NCBI GenBank assembly: GCA_035384965.1
Contig: DAOOJE010000011.1
Span: 41,832 to 105,831, forward strand
Origin: JAAYVZ01 sp035384965
Lineage (GTDB): Bacteria > Acidobacteriota > Thermoanaerobaculia > Thermoanaerobaculales > Thermoanaerobaculaceae
DNA: 64,000 nucleotides
Reading direction: 5' to 3'
Shown here: positions 16,640-25,529 of the stretch, one piece after another
How positions within the stretch are numbered: position 1 is the stretch's first letter
Layout of the letters: each line of letters opens with the position of its first letter
The notes under the pieces: model-generated
Told to the model about the DNA's origin: nothing
Seen by the model: the letters and a program-made list of their open reading frames with translations, nothing else
Database searches by the model: none
Position numbers and translations under genes: made by a program

Positions 16640-17132
16640 ACCGCTGCACCCACAGCACCCACAGCGAGACGGCGAAGACGATGACGAGCGACTGCCACAC
16701 CAGGACGTGCGAGGCGCCGAACCACTCGGGCTTGTAGACGCCGGTGTAAAACAGCGCCACGATGCGCACCAGGTTGAAGGCCTGGATGGCCAGAAAGCCG
16801 ATCGCCACCCCGATCAGCTTGCGCTTCACCGCCGCAGGAAACGCCAACACGCCGCAGACGAACACCAGGATCGCCTCGAGCCCGTTGCAGCCGTTGTAGA
16901 TCGCCACCGAGAAACGGGGCGTGGAGAGAATCTGCCCCTGGACCGTCGCGTCCTCGCCGAGCAGCGACAGGGCCAGCCGCGCCTCGTGGGCCACGAACGT
17001 CGTGTAGCGGTTGACGACCGAGTCGTTCACCGGCCGCAACGCCAGGATCGTGAAGCCGACAGTGAGGATGAGTGCGTAGACGGCCACGAACCGTCCCGCC
17101 GGGGTGCGCACGAGTTCGCGCCAGCCTGCCAC
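16626..17132 (-). CDS. xrtH: Exosortase H (XrtH)
   Basis: 168 residues starting at a GTG preceded by GGAGGGG. It is a polytopic membrane transpeptidase. The catalytic cysteine lies in YNGCNGLEAILVF, the conserved arginine in FNLVRI, and the histidine in GASHVLVW. The Cys-Arg-His arrangement and short length match the XrtH branch, which handles proteins bearing IPTLxxWG-CTERM tails. No such tail was found on any protein in the window, so the substrates lie elsewhere. It starts three bases after the rfbD stop, in one minus-strand operon rfbB-rfbD-xrtH-membrane protein. The linkage between surface polysaccharide and sorted proteins is usual for exosortase systems. Confidence 0.85.
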   Translation of the reverse strand: MAGWRELVRTPAGRFVAVYALILTVGFTILALRPVNDSVVNRYTTFVAHEARLALSLLGEDATVQGQILSTPRFSVAIYNGCNGLEAILVFVCGVLAFPAAVKRKLIGVAIGFLAIQAFNLVRIVALFYTGVYKPEWFGASHVLVWQSLVIVFAVSLWVLWVQRYARS

Positions 17133-17135
17133 GTT

Positions 17136-17990
17136 CTACCCCTCCTTCCTCTCCCCTGCCGCCTGCAGGTACCGCCGGAGCGCGTCTTGCCAGGGCGGCA
17201 GACCGCGCCCGAGCAGCCGCCGCAAGCGGGAGGTGTCGAGGACCGAGTTGGCGGGACGCGGGGCCGGGCGACCCAGCTCGTCGCTGCGAATCGGCCGCAC
17301 CTCCGCCTCGGCGCCAAGCAACCGGACGATCTCGCACGCAAAGCCGTACCAGCTCGTGGACCCCTCGTTGACGGCGTGCACCATGCCCGTGGCGCCGATC
17401 TCTGCCAGCTCCACGAGCGCCCAGGCCAGATCCACTGCGTACGTCGGCGAGCCGACCTGGTCGGACACCACCGCCAGCTTGCGCTTGCCGCTGGACAACT
17501 GGGCGCGGATCGCCTCGACGAAGTTCCACCCCTCGCCGAACAGCCACGCCGTGCGCACGACGAGATGCCGGGACGCGCCGACCGCAGCACGCTCCCCGGC
17601 CAGCTTGCTGCGCCCGTACGCCGACAGCGGCCCGGTCGGGTCGTCCTCACGCCAGGCCCGCCCCGGCCGGCCGTCGAACACGTAGTCGGTGGAGATGTGG
17701 ACCAGCAGCGCGCCGACCGCATCGGCGGCCGCCGCCAAACCGGCCACGGCCGTGCCGTTGACCGCCGTGGCTCTCGCTTCGTCCGCCTCGGCCAGGTCGA
17801 CCGCCGTGAACGCCGCGCAGTTGACGATGACATCGGGCCGCTCGGCTTCTGCCACCCGCCGGACGGCCGCCGCGTCGGTGATGTCGAGCTCCGGCAGGTC
17901 GTAGCCGGCCACCAGGTGGCCGCGCGTCGGGCCGGCCTGTGCCAGCGCCCGCCCGAGCTGGCCCCGCGAGCCTGGGACGAGCAGCCTCAT
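17136..17990 (-). CDS. rfbD: dTDP-4-dehydrorhamnose reductase
   Basis: 284 residues. The ATG overlaps the rfbB stop (TGATG); a GTG one codon earlier is the alternative. It has an N-terminal Rossmann motif (GSRGQLGRAL), STDYVFDG, and the active-site YGRSKLAGE (Tyr-x-x-x-Lys). It catalyses the last NADPH-dependent step to dTDP-L-rhamnose. The usual rfbA and rfbC partners are not in this cluster, so they must be encoded elsewhere. The rhamnose is presumably for the surface polysaccharide associated with the neighbouring exosortase H. Confidence 0.93.
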   Translation of the reverse strand: MRLLVPGSRGQLGRALAQAGPTRGHLVAGYDLPELDITDAAAVRRVAEAERPDVIVNCAAFTAVDLAEADEARATAVNGTAVAGLAAAADAVGALLVHISTDYVFDGRPGRAWREDDPTGPLSAYGRSKLAGERAAVGASRHLVVRTAWLFGEGWNFVEAIRAQLSSGKRKLAVVSDQVGSPTYAVDLAWALVELAEIGATGMVHAVNEGSTSWYGFACEIVRLLGAEAEVRPIRSDELGRPAPRPANSVLDTSRLRRLLGRGLPPWQDALRRYLQAAGERKEG

Positions 17991-19006
17991 CACCCCAGCC
18001 GCGCCCCGTACTGCTGCTCGTAGTACTTCCGGAAGTCGCCGTCATGGTCCTTGATCGGTTGCCACCACCACTCGTGCTCGACGTACCAGCGCACCGTGGC
18101 CGCCAGCCCCTCGTCGAACGGCACGCGCGGCGTCCAGCCGAGGCGCGCCGCCTTGCCCCCGTCGAGCGAGTAGCGGCGGTCGTGGCCGACTCGGTCCTCG
18201 ACCGGCCGGATGAGCGTCTCGGGCTTGCCCAGCAGCCGCAGGATCGTGTGGGTGATCTCGATGTTCTCGCGCTCGTTGCCGCCGGCGATGTTGTAGACCT
18301 CGCCGGGGATACCGTGCTCGAGCAGGAACAGCACGCCCCGGCAGTGGTCCTCGACGTGCAGCCAGTCGCGCACGTTGCGCCCGTCGCCGTACAGCGGCAG
18401 CGGCAGGTCGCGCAGCGCGTTGGTGACGAACAGCGGCACCAGCTTCTCAGGGTACTGGTACGGCCCGTAGTTGTTGGAGGCGCGGGTGATGATCACCGGC
18501 ACCTGGTAGGTCGCCCAGTACGCGAACGCCAGCCGATCGCCGCCCGCCTTCGAGGCGGCGTAGGGGTTGCGCGGGCACAGCAGGGACTCCTCGGTGAACG
18601 AGCCCTCGGCGATCGAGCCGTACACCTCGTCGGTCGAGATCTGGACGAACCGTCCGAGGCCGACGCGCCGCGCCTGCTCGAGCAGCACCAGCACGCCCTT
18701 GATGTCGGTGTCGATGAAGTGGGTGGCGCCGAGCAGCGAGCGGTCCACGTGCGTCTCGGCCGCGAAGTTCACCGCCATCGTGCAGCCCGCCATCGCGTCG
18801 GCCACCGCCGCGGGGTCGCAGATGTCGCCCTTGACGAAGCGGTAGCGCGGGTTGTCGGCGACGTCCTGGAGGTTCTCGAGCCGCCCGGCGTACGTCAGCT
18901 TGTCGAGGTTGACGACCTCCCAGTCGGGCCGCTCGGCCAGCACCAGCCGCACGAAGTTGGAGCCAATGAAGCCGCACCCGCCGGTCACCAGGACCTTCTC
19001 ACCCAT
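17990..19006 (-). CDS. rfbB: dTDP-glucose 4,6-dehydratase
   Basis: 338 residues. The ATG at 19006 is supported by GGGAGG six bases upstream. It has the Rossmann motif GGCGFIGSN, the AAETHVDRS signature specific to this dehydratase, ISTDEVYG, and active-site YAASKAGGD, followed by ASNNYGPYQYPEKL. It converts dTDP-glucose to dTDP-4-keto-6-deoxyglucose, the committed step to rhamnose. It is the first gene of the operon with rfbD, xrtH and the linked membrane protein, with overlaps or gaps of at most a few bases. Confidence 0.95.
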   Translation of the reverse strand: MGEKVLVTGGCGFIGSNFVRLVLAERPDWEVVNLDKLTYAGRLENLQDVADNPRYRFVKGDICDPAAVADAMAGCTMAVNFAAETHVDRSLLGATHFIDTDIKGVLVLLEQARRVGLGRFVQISTDEVYGSIAEGSFTEESLLCPRNPYAASKAGGDRLAFAYWATYQVPVIITRASNNYGPYQYPEKLVPLFVTNALRDLPLPLYGDGRNVRDWLHVEDHCRGVLFLLEHGIPGEVYNIAGGNERENIEITHTILRLLGKPETLIRPVEDRVGHDRRYSLDGGKAARLGWTPRVPFDEGLAATVRWYVEHEWWWQPIKDHDGDFRKYYEQQYGARLG

Positions 19007-19055
19007 CGCGCCTCCCGCTCCGGCCACCCACTCGCACTCCAGCCGGAGAGCGGCG

Positions 19056-19061
19056 ATTGTA
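19056..19061 (-). promoter_or_regulatory. Candidate -10 element for the rfbB operon
   Basis: TACAAT on the minus strand lies 50 bases upstream of the rfbB ATG. No good -35 is present at 17 bases, though a TTGGGT lies a little closer. This is a weak-to-moderate candidate. Confidence 0.35.
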
Positions 19062-19203
19062 CAGTTCCGCCAACCACCCAACCAGGGGGAAATGGACACG
19101 CAGGTCGAGATCCCACCATCACCCATGGCCTGGGGTTCATCCGGCAAATGACCAGGTGCCTGCAACCCACTGCTGGTGATGCGCCGGTCACGTCCCTCTG
19201 TTC

Positions 19204-19233
19204 TTGACCAATAGGTACCTCGTATGCGAGAAT
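19204..19233 (+). promoter_or_regulatory. Candidate promoter with long leader for the 19.4 kb secreted protein
   Basis: TTGACC (19204-19209), an 18-base spacer and GAGAAT (19228-19233). The leader would be about 175 bases long. It contains a stem CGGCGG/CCGCCG with loop TATTG at 19305-19321. The leader matches no riboswitch consensus that I recognise. Confidence 0.4.
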
Positions 19234-19415
19234 CCATCATCGTGACGGTGCGCGTGTCCTGGTGTGGTGGGAGTGTTCGCCTCGCGTCGATCGAGATTCA
19301 TCGCGGCGGTATTGCCGCCGTGACAATCGGTGCTCGCTGCTATCAAGGTGACACCCTGGTGAGCCACCCCGGATCCCGGACGAGAGGCGGTCGGGGCTCA
19401 TCGTAGGAGGCGATC

Positions 19416-21550
19416 ATGAGGGCAAGAGCAGGTGTGTCGATCACTGTGTGTTTTGTGCTTGCTTGGCTTGTGCCGGCATCGTCGTCGGCAGTTCAGAAGA
19501 TCCTCGTCAACTTGGATTCGGGGGCGAAAGTCGATGTCGCCTATTTGGATGAACTCAACCAAAGCCGCGTTCGCTCACTAGTCCTGGCTGCGGACCGCTC
19601 CACGCAAGAGGACTGCCCCTACACAGACCCGAACTACAAAGGCCTCTTCAAGCAAGGAGACCGGGTCTTCGTGTCCAAGAACTACATGGTCTGGTTCGAC
19701 TTGACGCCAGGAGACGGCGTCGTCTATCCGCTTGCTCCGAGTCGAGGCCCCAATGGCGTCCTCGCCAATAGCTTCACGAGGGCCGGCGCCTTGGCAGGTT
19801 GGTGGACGCTCAACCCGGTCGCAAACAACTTCAAGTACTTCAGAACCGGGCCACACGGAAGCGGGGCGGGTGGGTGCGGAGCAGTCTGGGCTCACAACGA
19901 GCTCATACCCGGCTCTGCATCTCCCAACCCTCCCCCTAGCGGAGTACCCCCTTACCGCTACTGGTGGGACGAGTACGGTCCTCCGCTCGAACACACCTTG
20001 ACAGTCGTACCACCGACAGGCCCAGCGCTCCTAGTATCCGCCTACTATGCCCAGAGAATCCCCGGCAACTTCGGTCTTGCCGTTGATGGCGTCGAGGACA
20101 GTGCGGGCGTTCACTACAAGACAACCACGATGAAGATGGTTGGGCGAGGCGCAAACGGCGACTTCACCGACATCGAGGATGGCAACGACCAGAACGGGGT
20201 CCAGAACTCCGTCGACACGGAAATCGACTACGTCTGCACCCGCAACGGAGTGAAGGTGACCTGGAGGTTCAGGGCGGCGGATTCCTCGAAGAGCGTGAAG
20301 ATCCGAAACGCGTATGTGTTTCTCTGGACAGCATATGCTCAGGACGAGGACGGAACCGGACCTCTCCCGCCGGCTGGGACGGGGTGCGACCCGGGCGACC
20401 GCCCGGGCCAGCCGGAGCTGAACGCATCCGAGTATCCAGAGCAGCAGTGGGGCCGGCCGATGTTCAACCAATCGTCGATGAGGCTCGCTACGAATTTCGA
20501 CCCCGCGCTGTCGGGCATGCGAGACTGGCCGCAGGGGTTCCCGGAGTACTTCGACGGCTACTTCGCCCCCGAGGCGACCTGGGGCCCATTTCAGCCGGGG
20601 ACGATCGTCCCGATGGTCCTTGTCGACCCCAAGTGCCCCTGGCCTGAGCATAACCACGACGTTGTCAGCTCCTATGTCACGCAGTACGTACCGCCACCCC
20701 AAGGTCAAAGGCCAACGGGGGGACAGCACTACCTGGTTCCTGAGAACGCGTGGCTTCGTAGTGGTGAATCTCAGACGCTCGCCCTGAGTTCGCCCCGGTG
20801 GCAATTCACGAGCCTGGGCCTGCCCCACTCTGGAGCGGGCACACTAGACGTTCCGTTCGTCCATGAGTGGTGGCACCTGATCAGCTGGAACGAGGCTCGC
20901 GACGGGACCCTTGGGCTCGGGATCAAACGGCAGCCTGCGAGCGCGAACGACTACGAGCTGCTGCGCGGGGGGGCCTGGTATTCTGGGACGTATTTCCTGT
21001 CGACAAACGAGGGGCCCTTGGTGCCTGATTCGCTGACCCTCGACCCTACTGGCAACATGATTCTCGAACCAGGGGAGACGGCGGAGCTCAGACCCACGTG
21101 GCTGACGGCCAGATCCGCGTCCACTTCCAGCGTTACAGGAGCGCTTTCCAGCATCACGGGCCCGGCGGGCGCAACTTACACCATCGGCGATGCATCAGCT
21201 CAGTACCCGGCCTTCGCGGCGGCAGACCCAGCCAACCCCGAGGCGAACAAGAAGAGCTGCGGCCCACCGAGAGTCAACTGCTACACGCTGAGCGTGTCAG
21301 ACCCCAGCCTCAGGCCGGCCCGCCACTGGGACGCCACAGTTGTTGAGACCCTGAGCACAGGCGAAAGCACGACTTGGCGGGTGCACATGGGGAGGAGCTT
21401 CGCTGACGTCCCCATCTCACACTGGGCGTATCGCTGGGCGGATGCAGCCAGAACCCTGACGGGTCGATCAACTACTGCCCGGATGCCACCTTGACACGTG
21501 CGGAACTGGCCACGTTTCTTGTCGTCACGTTTGGCCTGACTCTGGAGTGA
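19416..21550 (+). pseudogene. Exported protein with SLH-like C-terminal module, interrupted by a frameshift
   Basis: Starts at an ATG with GGAGG upstream and has a clear Sec signal (VCFVLAWLVPASSSA). The uninterrupted reading is 692 residues and stops at 21494. Its last part, SFADVPISHWAYRWADA, begins a surface-layer-homology-type module but then becomes nonsense. Reading in the -1 frame from about 21464 restores the module's end: INYCPDATLTRAELATFLV, stopping at 21550. The YCP and TRAEL-A-FL motifs are the hallmark of this module, so one base is missing or extra near 21450-21466. The long body (residues 40-600) is unrecognised and rich in Pro, Trp and Tyr. It could be a true pseudogene, a sequencing error or a recoding site. 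Surrounding DNA has lower G+C than the rest of the window. Confidence 0.72.
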
Positions 21551-21562
21551 CGGAGGAGGCAC

Positions 21563-23152
21563 ATGAGGGCGGCCAAGGTCCGGTGCGACACCCGGATTCC
21601 ACGTTGCCGAGGCTGCGGTCGGGGGCACGAGACGTTCGGGGAGTGGGGCTTGACTTGCCCGCAATCGACTCCTACGGCTCTGATCGCAACCAGGTCGTCA
21701 GTTCTGATCCTCGCCATGCTCTTGGTAGCGGGAGGCGTGATTTGCGACGATGGTGCGCTCCCTTCGGACTCGCGCAGCTCAAGCGCACCAGATCCTCTCA
21801 ACACCGCTCAAGTTAGGTCGACCCCTGTCGAGAACGTCGACGGCCCCAATGCGGTCGCTTCCGGTGGGACCGTCGTGGACTGGTTCGGGAACCTCTGGAT
21901 CCGCGCAGGGTCGCCCGGCGACGTGGGCGGACCAGGAGAGGCCAATTGGTATATCGACGACCTAGCGGCAGGTGGTGTCTCGTCGATCCAGTACGCGCTC
22001 GACCGCTACTACCTCTGGTCGCTCCCTGGCATGTCCCGTCGTTGGGGCAAGGGCTGGCTAGCCAAGCACATAGTCGTAGTACTCCTCATGCGAGCATACG
22101 AGCTTCGGAACCAGTTGTCGCCGGAACAGCTCTCTGGACTCGACGAGCTTGCCTCGGACGCGCTCGACGAGTCGACCTTGCGGATAGACGGGTGCGGGGT
22201 CGTGGGCAACTCGTGCGTCGAGGACTTTGCGTCGATGATGGTGGTGGCGGCGATAGCACGGAACCTCTATCCAGGCGTGGTGTCCCTCCTTGGGCACGCG
22301 GAATTGGAGCGGCTGGAGAGGAAGTACTTCCGCCTTACCTTCACATCCCGCAACGGTTCGTTCGGGCTCGTTCGCGAGAACTCGGTCATCGACGGCCACG
22401 AGTACGCTATCGTCCAGAATCACTCGGGCCAGTCAGCGGTGTACGCGGCGATCGTCCTTACTCAGCTCGGGAACGCCCTCGACGCCCACCTCGCCGGAGG
22501 AAGAGCGATTCCGAGCTTCTTCGTTGACGAACCTGAGCAGGCCGAGAATATCCGTTCGTTGTTCGCCTGGCTCCAGACGACGGCGTTGCCTGACGGGTCG
22601 TCCTTTCTGACGGGCTGCCTAGACTACGCCACCGGACAACCCGTCTCTTGCAGCGACCCGGATTTCGCAAACGCGGTGCCGACATTGATCCCAGGGGGGC
22701 GAGCCATCGCCCTGCTGTACGGCGAGTGGGCCTTTCGACCCGGTTTCCGATTTCAGGACTTCGACCTAGCAGGCTACTACGGCTTGCTAAGCGAAGGAAG
22801 GAAGTACCAGTACAACGACATCAATGCCGACTCTGTGAACCTCGGACTGACGGCCTCGCTGGCGGAAGGTACGCTCTTGGTATCGTGGTCCAGCAATGGC
22901 GCCGCCATCCACGACGTGTGGGGGCCCCTTGGCCGTGTTGGGACAACCTCAGGGACTTCGTATTCTCTTACGATAGGTGCATCTCGCGGGAGGATTGGGT
23001 TCGGAGTCGTCACGAAGGCCCCTTCGGGGCGCGTTACCGGCTACCAGTTCGACAGCATCGAGCGGTACCGCCCGCGCCGCCGACTCAGCCGCAATGAGTG
23101 CACACCGAGGAACTCACACGGACCGCTTGGACACGAGGGAGACCGGCAGTAG
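21563..23152 (+). CDS. Hypothetical exported or membrane-anchored protein
   Basis: 529 residues, with an ATG eight bases after GGAGGAGG. It starts unusually: four cysteines (CDTRIPRCRGCGRGHETFG and a later C) precede a hydrophobic stretch SSVLILAMLLVAGGVIC. This could be an internal signal anchor or, if translation starts later, a lipoprotein signal. The mature region contains a helical segment (about 150-400) with repeated 'L-ALD-R-Y' and 'VAAIARNLYP' patterns, reminiscent of alpha/alpha-barrel sugar-processing proteins, but no catalytic residues could be assigned. It lies 12 bases after the restored stop of the SLH-like gene, so the two form one unit in a low-G+C block. Unknown function. 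Confidence 0.65.
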   Translation: MRAAKVRCDTRIPRCRGCGRGHETFGEWGLTCPQSTPTALIATRSSVLILAMLLVAGGVICDDGALPSDSRSSSAPDPLNTAQVRSTPVENVDGPNAVASGGTVVDWFGNLWIRAGSPGDVGGPGEANWYIDDLAAGGVSSIQYALDRYYLWSLPGMSRRWGKGWLAKHIVVVLLMRAYELRNQLSPEQLSGLDELASDALDESTLRIDGCGVVGNSCVEDFASMMVVAAIARNLYPGVVSLLGHAELERLERKYFRLTFTSRNGSFGLVRENSVIDGHEYAIVQNHSGQSAVYAAIVLTQLGNALDAHLAGGRAIPSFFVDEPEQAENIRSLFAWLQTTALPDGSSFLTGCLDYATGQPVSCSDPDFANAVPTLIPGGRAIALLYGEWAFRPGFRFQDFDLAGYYGLLSEGRKYQYNDINADSVNLGLTASLAEGTLLVSWSSNGAAIHDVWGPLGRVGTTSGTSYSLTIGASRGRIGFGVVTKAPSGRVTGYQFDSIERYRPRRRLSRNECTPRNSHGPLGHEGDRQ

Positions 23153-23226
23153 ACTTGCTCCGCATACAGCCTCCGACAAGGGGAGGTACCCTGGAGTTCG
23201 GGCGACTTCTGCGTCGTCCCACCCTC

Positions 23227-23255
23227 TTGGGCTAGCGGGCATGGCGGCATACACT
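23227..23255 (+). promoter_or_regulatory. Candidate promoter for folE
   Basis: TTGGGC (23227-23232), a 17-base spacer and TACACT (23250-23255). The start codon of folE at 23293 follows with its own GGAGGA. Confidence 0.4.
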
Positions 23256-23292
23256 ACGCGACGGGACGACCCCACGGCCGCCCGGAGGAGAC

Positions 23293-23940
23293 ATGGCAGA
23301 GCCGATCCAGATGACCGATGCAGCGACGATGACCGACCGCGACGCCAACCGCATTCCGAACGACGAGACAGCCGAGACGATCGACCGGATTGCCGAGCAC
23401 ATGGGCGCCGTCATCGACCTGCTGCGCCTCGACCGCTGCGACCCCAACCTGCGCGACACACCACGGCGGATCGCCAAGATGTACCTCGAGATGTTCCACG
23501 GCCTCGTGGAGGGGGCCGAGCCCAACATCACGACGTTCCCGAACGAGGAGCGCTACTCGTCCATGGTAATGGAGCGCGACATCCCCTTCTATTCCATGTG
23601 CGCCCACCACTTCGTGCCGTTCTACGGGCACGCTCATATCGCCTACATCCCCAAGCGGCGCATCGTCGGGCTGTCGAAGCTGCCGCGCATTCTCGAGTTC
23701 TACGCCAAGCGCCCGCAAATCCAGGAGCGCCTCACCGAGCAGGTCGCCGACTACCTGCAGAGCAAGCTCCAGCCGCTGGGCGTGATGGTCGTCGTCCAGG
23801 CCCGCCACCTGTGTGTCGAGATGCGGGGCGTCAAGAAGCACGGGGCGCTGACCATCACCTCGGCGATCCGCGGCTGCTTCGCCGACACCAAGGTGCGCGA
23901 GGAGTTCCTGGGCTTCCTTTCCCGGAGCAAGGAATGGTGA
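23293..23940 (+). CDS. folE: GTP cyclohydrolase I
   Basis: 215 residues, ATG preceded by GGAGGAG. The zinc and catalytic residues are present: MCAHHFVPFYG (Cys-x-x-His) and ARHLCVEMRG (second Cys), plus the GLSKLPR signature. It opens GTP to 7,8-dihydroneopterin triphosphate, the first step to folate and to tetrahydrobiopterin-type cofactors. Its last codons overlap the start of the pterin dehydratase gene, suggesting use of pterin as a redox cofactor rather than only folate. No aromatic amino-acid hydroxylase is present in this window. Confidence 0.95.
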   Translation: MAEPIQMTDAATMTDRDANRIPNDETAETIDRIAEHMGAVIDLLRLDRCDPNLRDTPRRIAKMYLEMFHGLVEGAEPNITTFPNEERYSSMVMERDIPFYSMCAHHFVPFYGHAHIAYIPKRRIVGLSKLPRILEFYAKRPQIQERLTEQVADYLQSKLQPLGVMVVVQARHLCVEMRGVKKHGALTITSAIRGCFADTKVREEFLGFLSRSKEW

Positions 23941-24218
23941 GCGGGCACCTCGCGGAGCGGATCGCGGCCGAGCTACCGGGATGGCGTCTGCAAGGCTTCG
24001 CGCTCACTGCGCGCTGGGCGTTCCCGGACTTCTCCTCCGCACTGGCGGCCACCGTGCGGATCGGCATGCTCGCCGAGCGAGCCGACCACCACCCCGATCT
24101 CGAGCTGGGCTGGGGCTACTTGGGCGTGAGCCTGACGACCCACAGCGCAGGGGGCGTGACCGAGAAGGATCTCGACCTCGCGTTCGCGATCCAGGCGCTG
24201 CTGGGAGCCCCCTCCTGA
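23934..24218 (+). CDS. 4a-hydroxytetrahydrobiopterin dehydratase (pterin-4a-carbinolamine dehydratase)
   Basis: 94 residues, the usual size. ADHHPDLELGWGYLGVSLTT holds the catalytic HHP motif, and SAGGVTEKDLDLA is the conserved final helix. Translation starts at an ATG (or the adjacent GTG) inside the end of folE, so expression is coupled. It dehydrates the 4a-carbinolamine formed by pterin-dependent hydroxylases and regenerates the cofactor. It can also be present without a known hydroxylase in bacteria. Coupling to GTP cyclohydrolase I suggests a pterin-recycling unit. Confidence 0.9.
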   Translation: MVSGHLAERIAAELPGWRLQGFALTARWAFPDFSSALAATVRIGMLAERADHHPDLELGWGYLGVSLTTHSAGGVTEKDLDLAFAIQALLGAPS

Positions 24219-24295
24219 GCAGCGGGCCCCCGACCAGCACCTCGGGAGGGCGGGGCTTTCGGGGCGACCGCCGGAACACGCGGTATGGCGTCCCG

Positions 24296-24301
24296 TATAC
24301 T
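24296..24301 (+). promoter_or_regulatory. TATACT -10 element, leaderless candidate
   Basis: TATACT ends six bases before the GTG at 24308. GGAACA lies 17 bases upstream as a weak -35. There is no Shine-Dalgarno sequence. Confidence 0.5.
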
Positions 24302-24307
24302 TCCCAC

Positions 24308-25426
24308 GTGAGAACGGTTCCGCTCGCGCTCCTCTTGGCCGCTTTGGCGGCGGGATGCGCCTCGCGCGGCCAGCAGCTCATGTACCTGTCGCAGGAGCGC
24401 TGGGAGCAGGAGGTGCGCAAGCGCGGGGTGGATCCCGCCAGGGTGCCCAACCCGCTGGCGGTGTCGGAGCCGATGCGGCTCGCTGCCGTAGAGCTTTCCG
24501 GCGAGGGCGGCAACGACCTCGCCAGGCTCAGGCGGCTGCAGGCGAGCCTTTTCGACGAGTCGGAATTCCCGTTCCACTATGCCGGGCGCGAGACCCTCAC
24601 CGCCGCCGAGGCGTTCTTCCGCCGCGAGGGCAACTGCCTGTCGTTCACCAACCTCTTCGTGGCGCTGGCACGCTCCCTCGACCTCCCCGTCACCACCGCG
24701 CTCGTCAGGCGCAGCCGTGCCAGCGAGCGCGAGGGCGACCTCATCGTCGTCAACAACCACGTCGTCGCCACCATCGACTGGAACACCAGGGCCGAGTTTT
24801 TCGACTTCGACCGCCGGCGGCACGAGCCACCGACGCAGTTCAGGCCCCTCGACGACCTCTGGATTACCGCCCTTTTCCTCAACAACAAGGGGGCCGACGA
24901 GCTGCGGGCGGGGCACCCGGACATCGCGATCCGCTACTTCGAGGACGCCGTGAGGCTCGCTCCCGAGTTCGCCGCCGCCTGGGGCAATGTGGGCGTGGCG
25001 CGGCGCCGCCTCGGCGATATCGACGGGGCCTTGCAGGCCTACCAGAGGGCGCTCGCCATCGAGGCCGACAACCCGACCATTCTCAACAACCTCTCGTCGC
25101 TGTACCGGGCGCTCGGGAGGTTCCAGGAGGCCGACCACGCGCTCGTGGCCGCCAACCTCAAGCTGGCCTCCCCGCACGTGCTCATCGTCCGGGGCGACCT
25201 CGAGCTGACGCAGGGGCGGACCGGGGCGGCCAGGAAGCTGTACCGGCGGGCGCGGGCGCTGGGTCCGGAGCTGACCGATCCGCTGCTGGCCCTGGCCCGC
25301 CTCGAGCTGGGCCAGAACAACAGGACCAAGGCGCTCAAGTACCTCAAGCAGGCGCTCGCGGTCGAGCCCTCGAACCGCGATGCCGAGGAGCTGCTGCGCC
25401 GCCTCGAGCCTGGCAGGGCCGACTGA
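24308..25426 (+). CDS. Lipoprotein with transglutaminase-like domain and TPR repeats
   Basis: 372 residues. The GTG start gives a lipoprotein signal, LLAALAAGC, with the lipobox cysteine near residue 17. Residues about 75-180 resemble a transglutaminase-like cysteine-peptidase fold. The candidate triad is Cys in REGNCLSFTNLF, His in NNHVVATI and Asp in EFFDFD. From about residue 195 there are four to five tetratricopeptide repeats, with phrases such as AWGNVGVARRRLGDIDGALQ and NPTILNNLSSLYRALGRFQE. This architecture occurs in outer-membrane-associated lipoproteins of unclear role. The leaderless-type promoter gives it its own unit. Confidence 0.82.
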   Translation: MRTVPLALLLAALAAGCASRGQQLMYLSQERWEQEVRKRGVDPARVPNPLAVSEPMRLAAVELSGEGGNDLARLRRLQASLFDESEFPFHYAGRETLTAAEAFFRREGNCLSFTNLFVALARSLDLPVTTALVRRSRASEREGDLIVVNNHVVATIDWNTRAEFFDFDRRRHEPPTQFRPLDDLWITALFLNNKGADELRAGHPDIAIRYFEDAVRLAPEFAAAWGNVGVARRRLGDIDGALQAYQRALAIEADNPTILNNLSSLYRALGRFQEADHALVAANLKLASPHVLIVRGDLELTQGRTGAARKLYRRARALGPELTDPLLALARLELGQNNRTKALKYLKQALAVEPSNRDAEELLRRLEPGRAD

Positions 25427-25529
25427 TCCCGAGGTCCGGAGATGATTGCAACCCACCATCAGACGACGTTCGCGACCGGCACGCGCGCCGCGGCGTGCCG
25501 CCCAGGAGAACACTGAGGACCCTCACGCC

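Noticed and set aside
19234..19415. Riboswitch in the long leader before the 19.4 kb gene
   Set aside because: Only one short stem is evident, and no known riboswitch core sequence was recognised.
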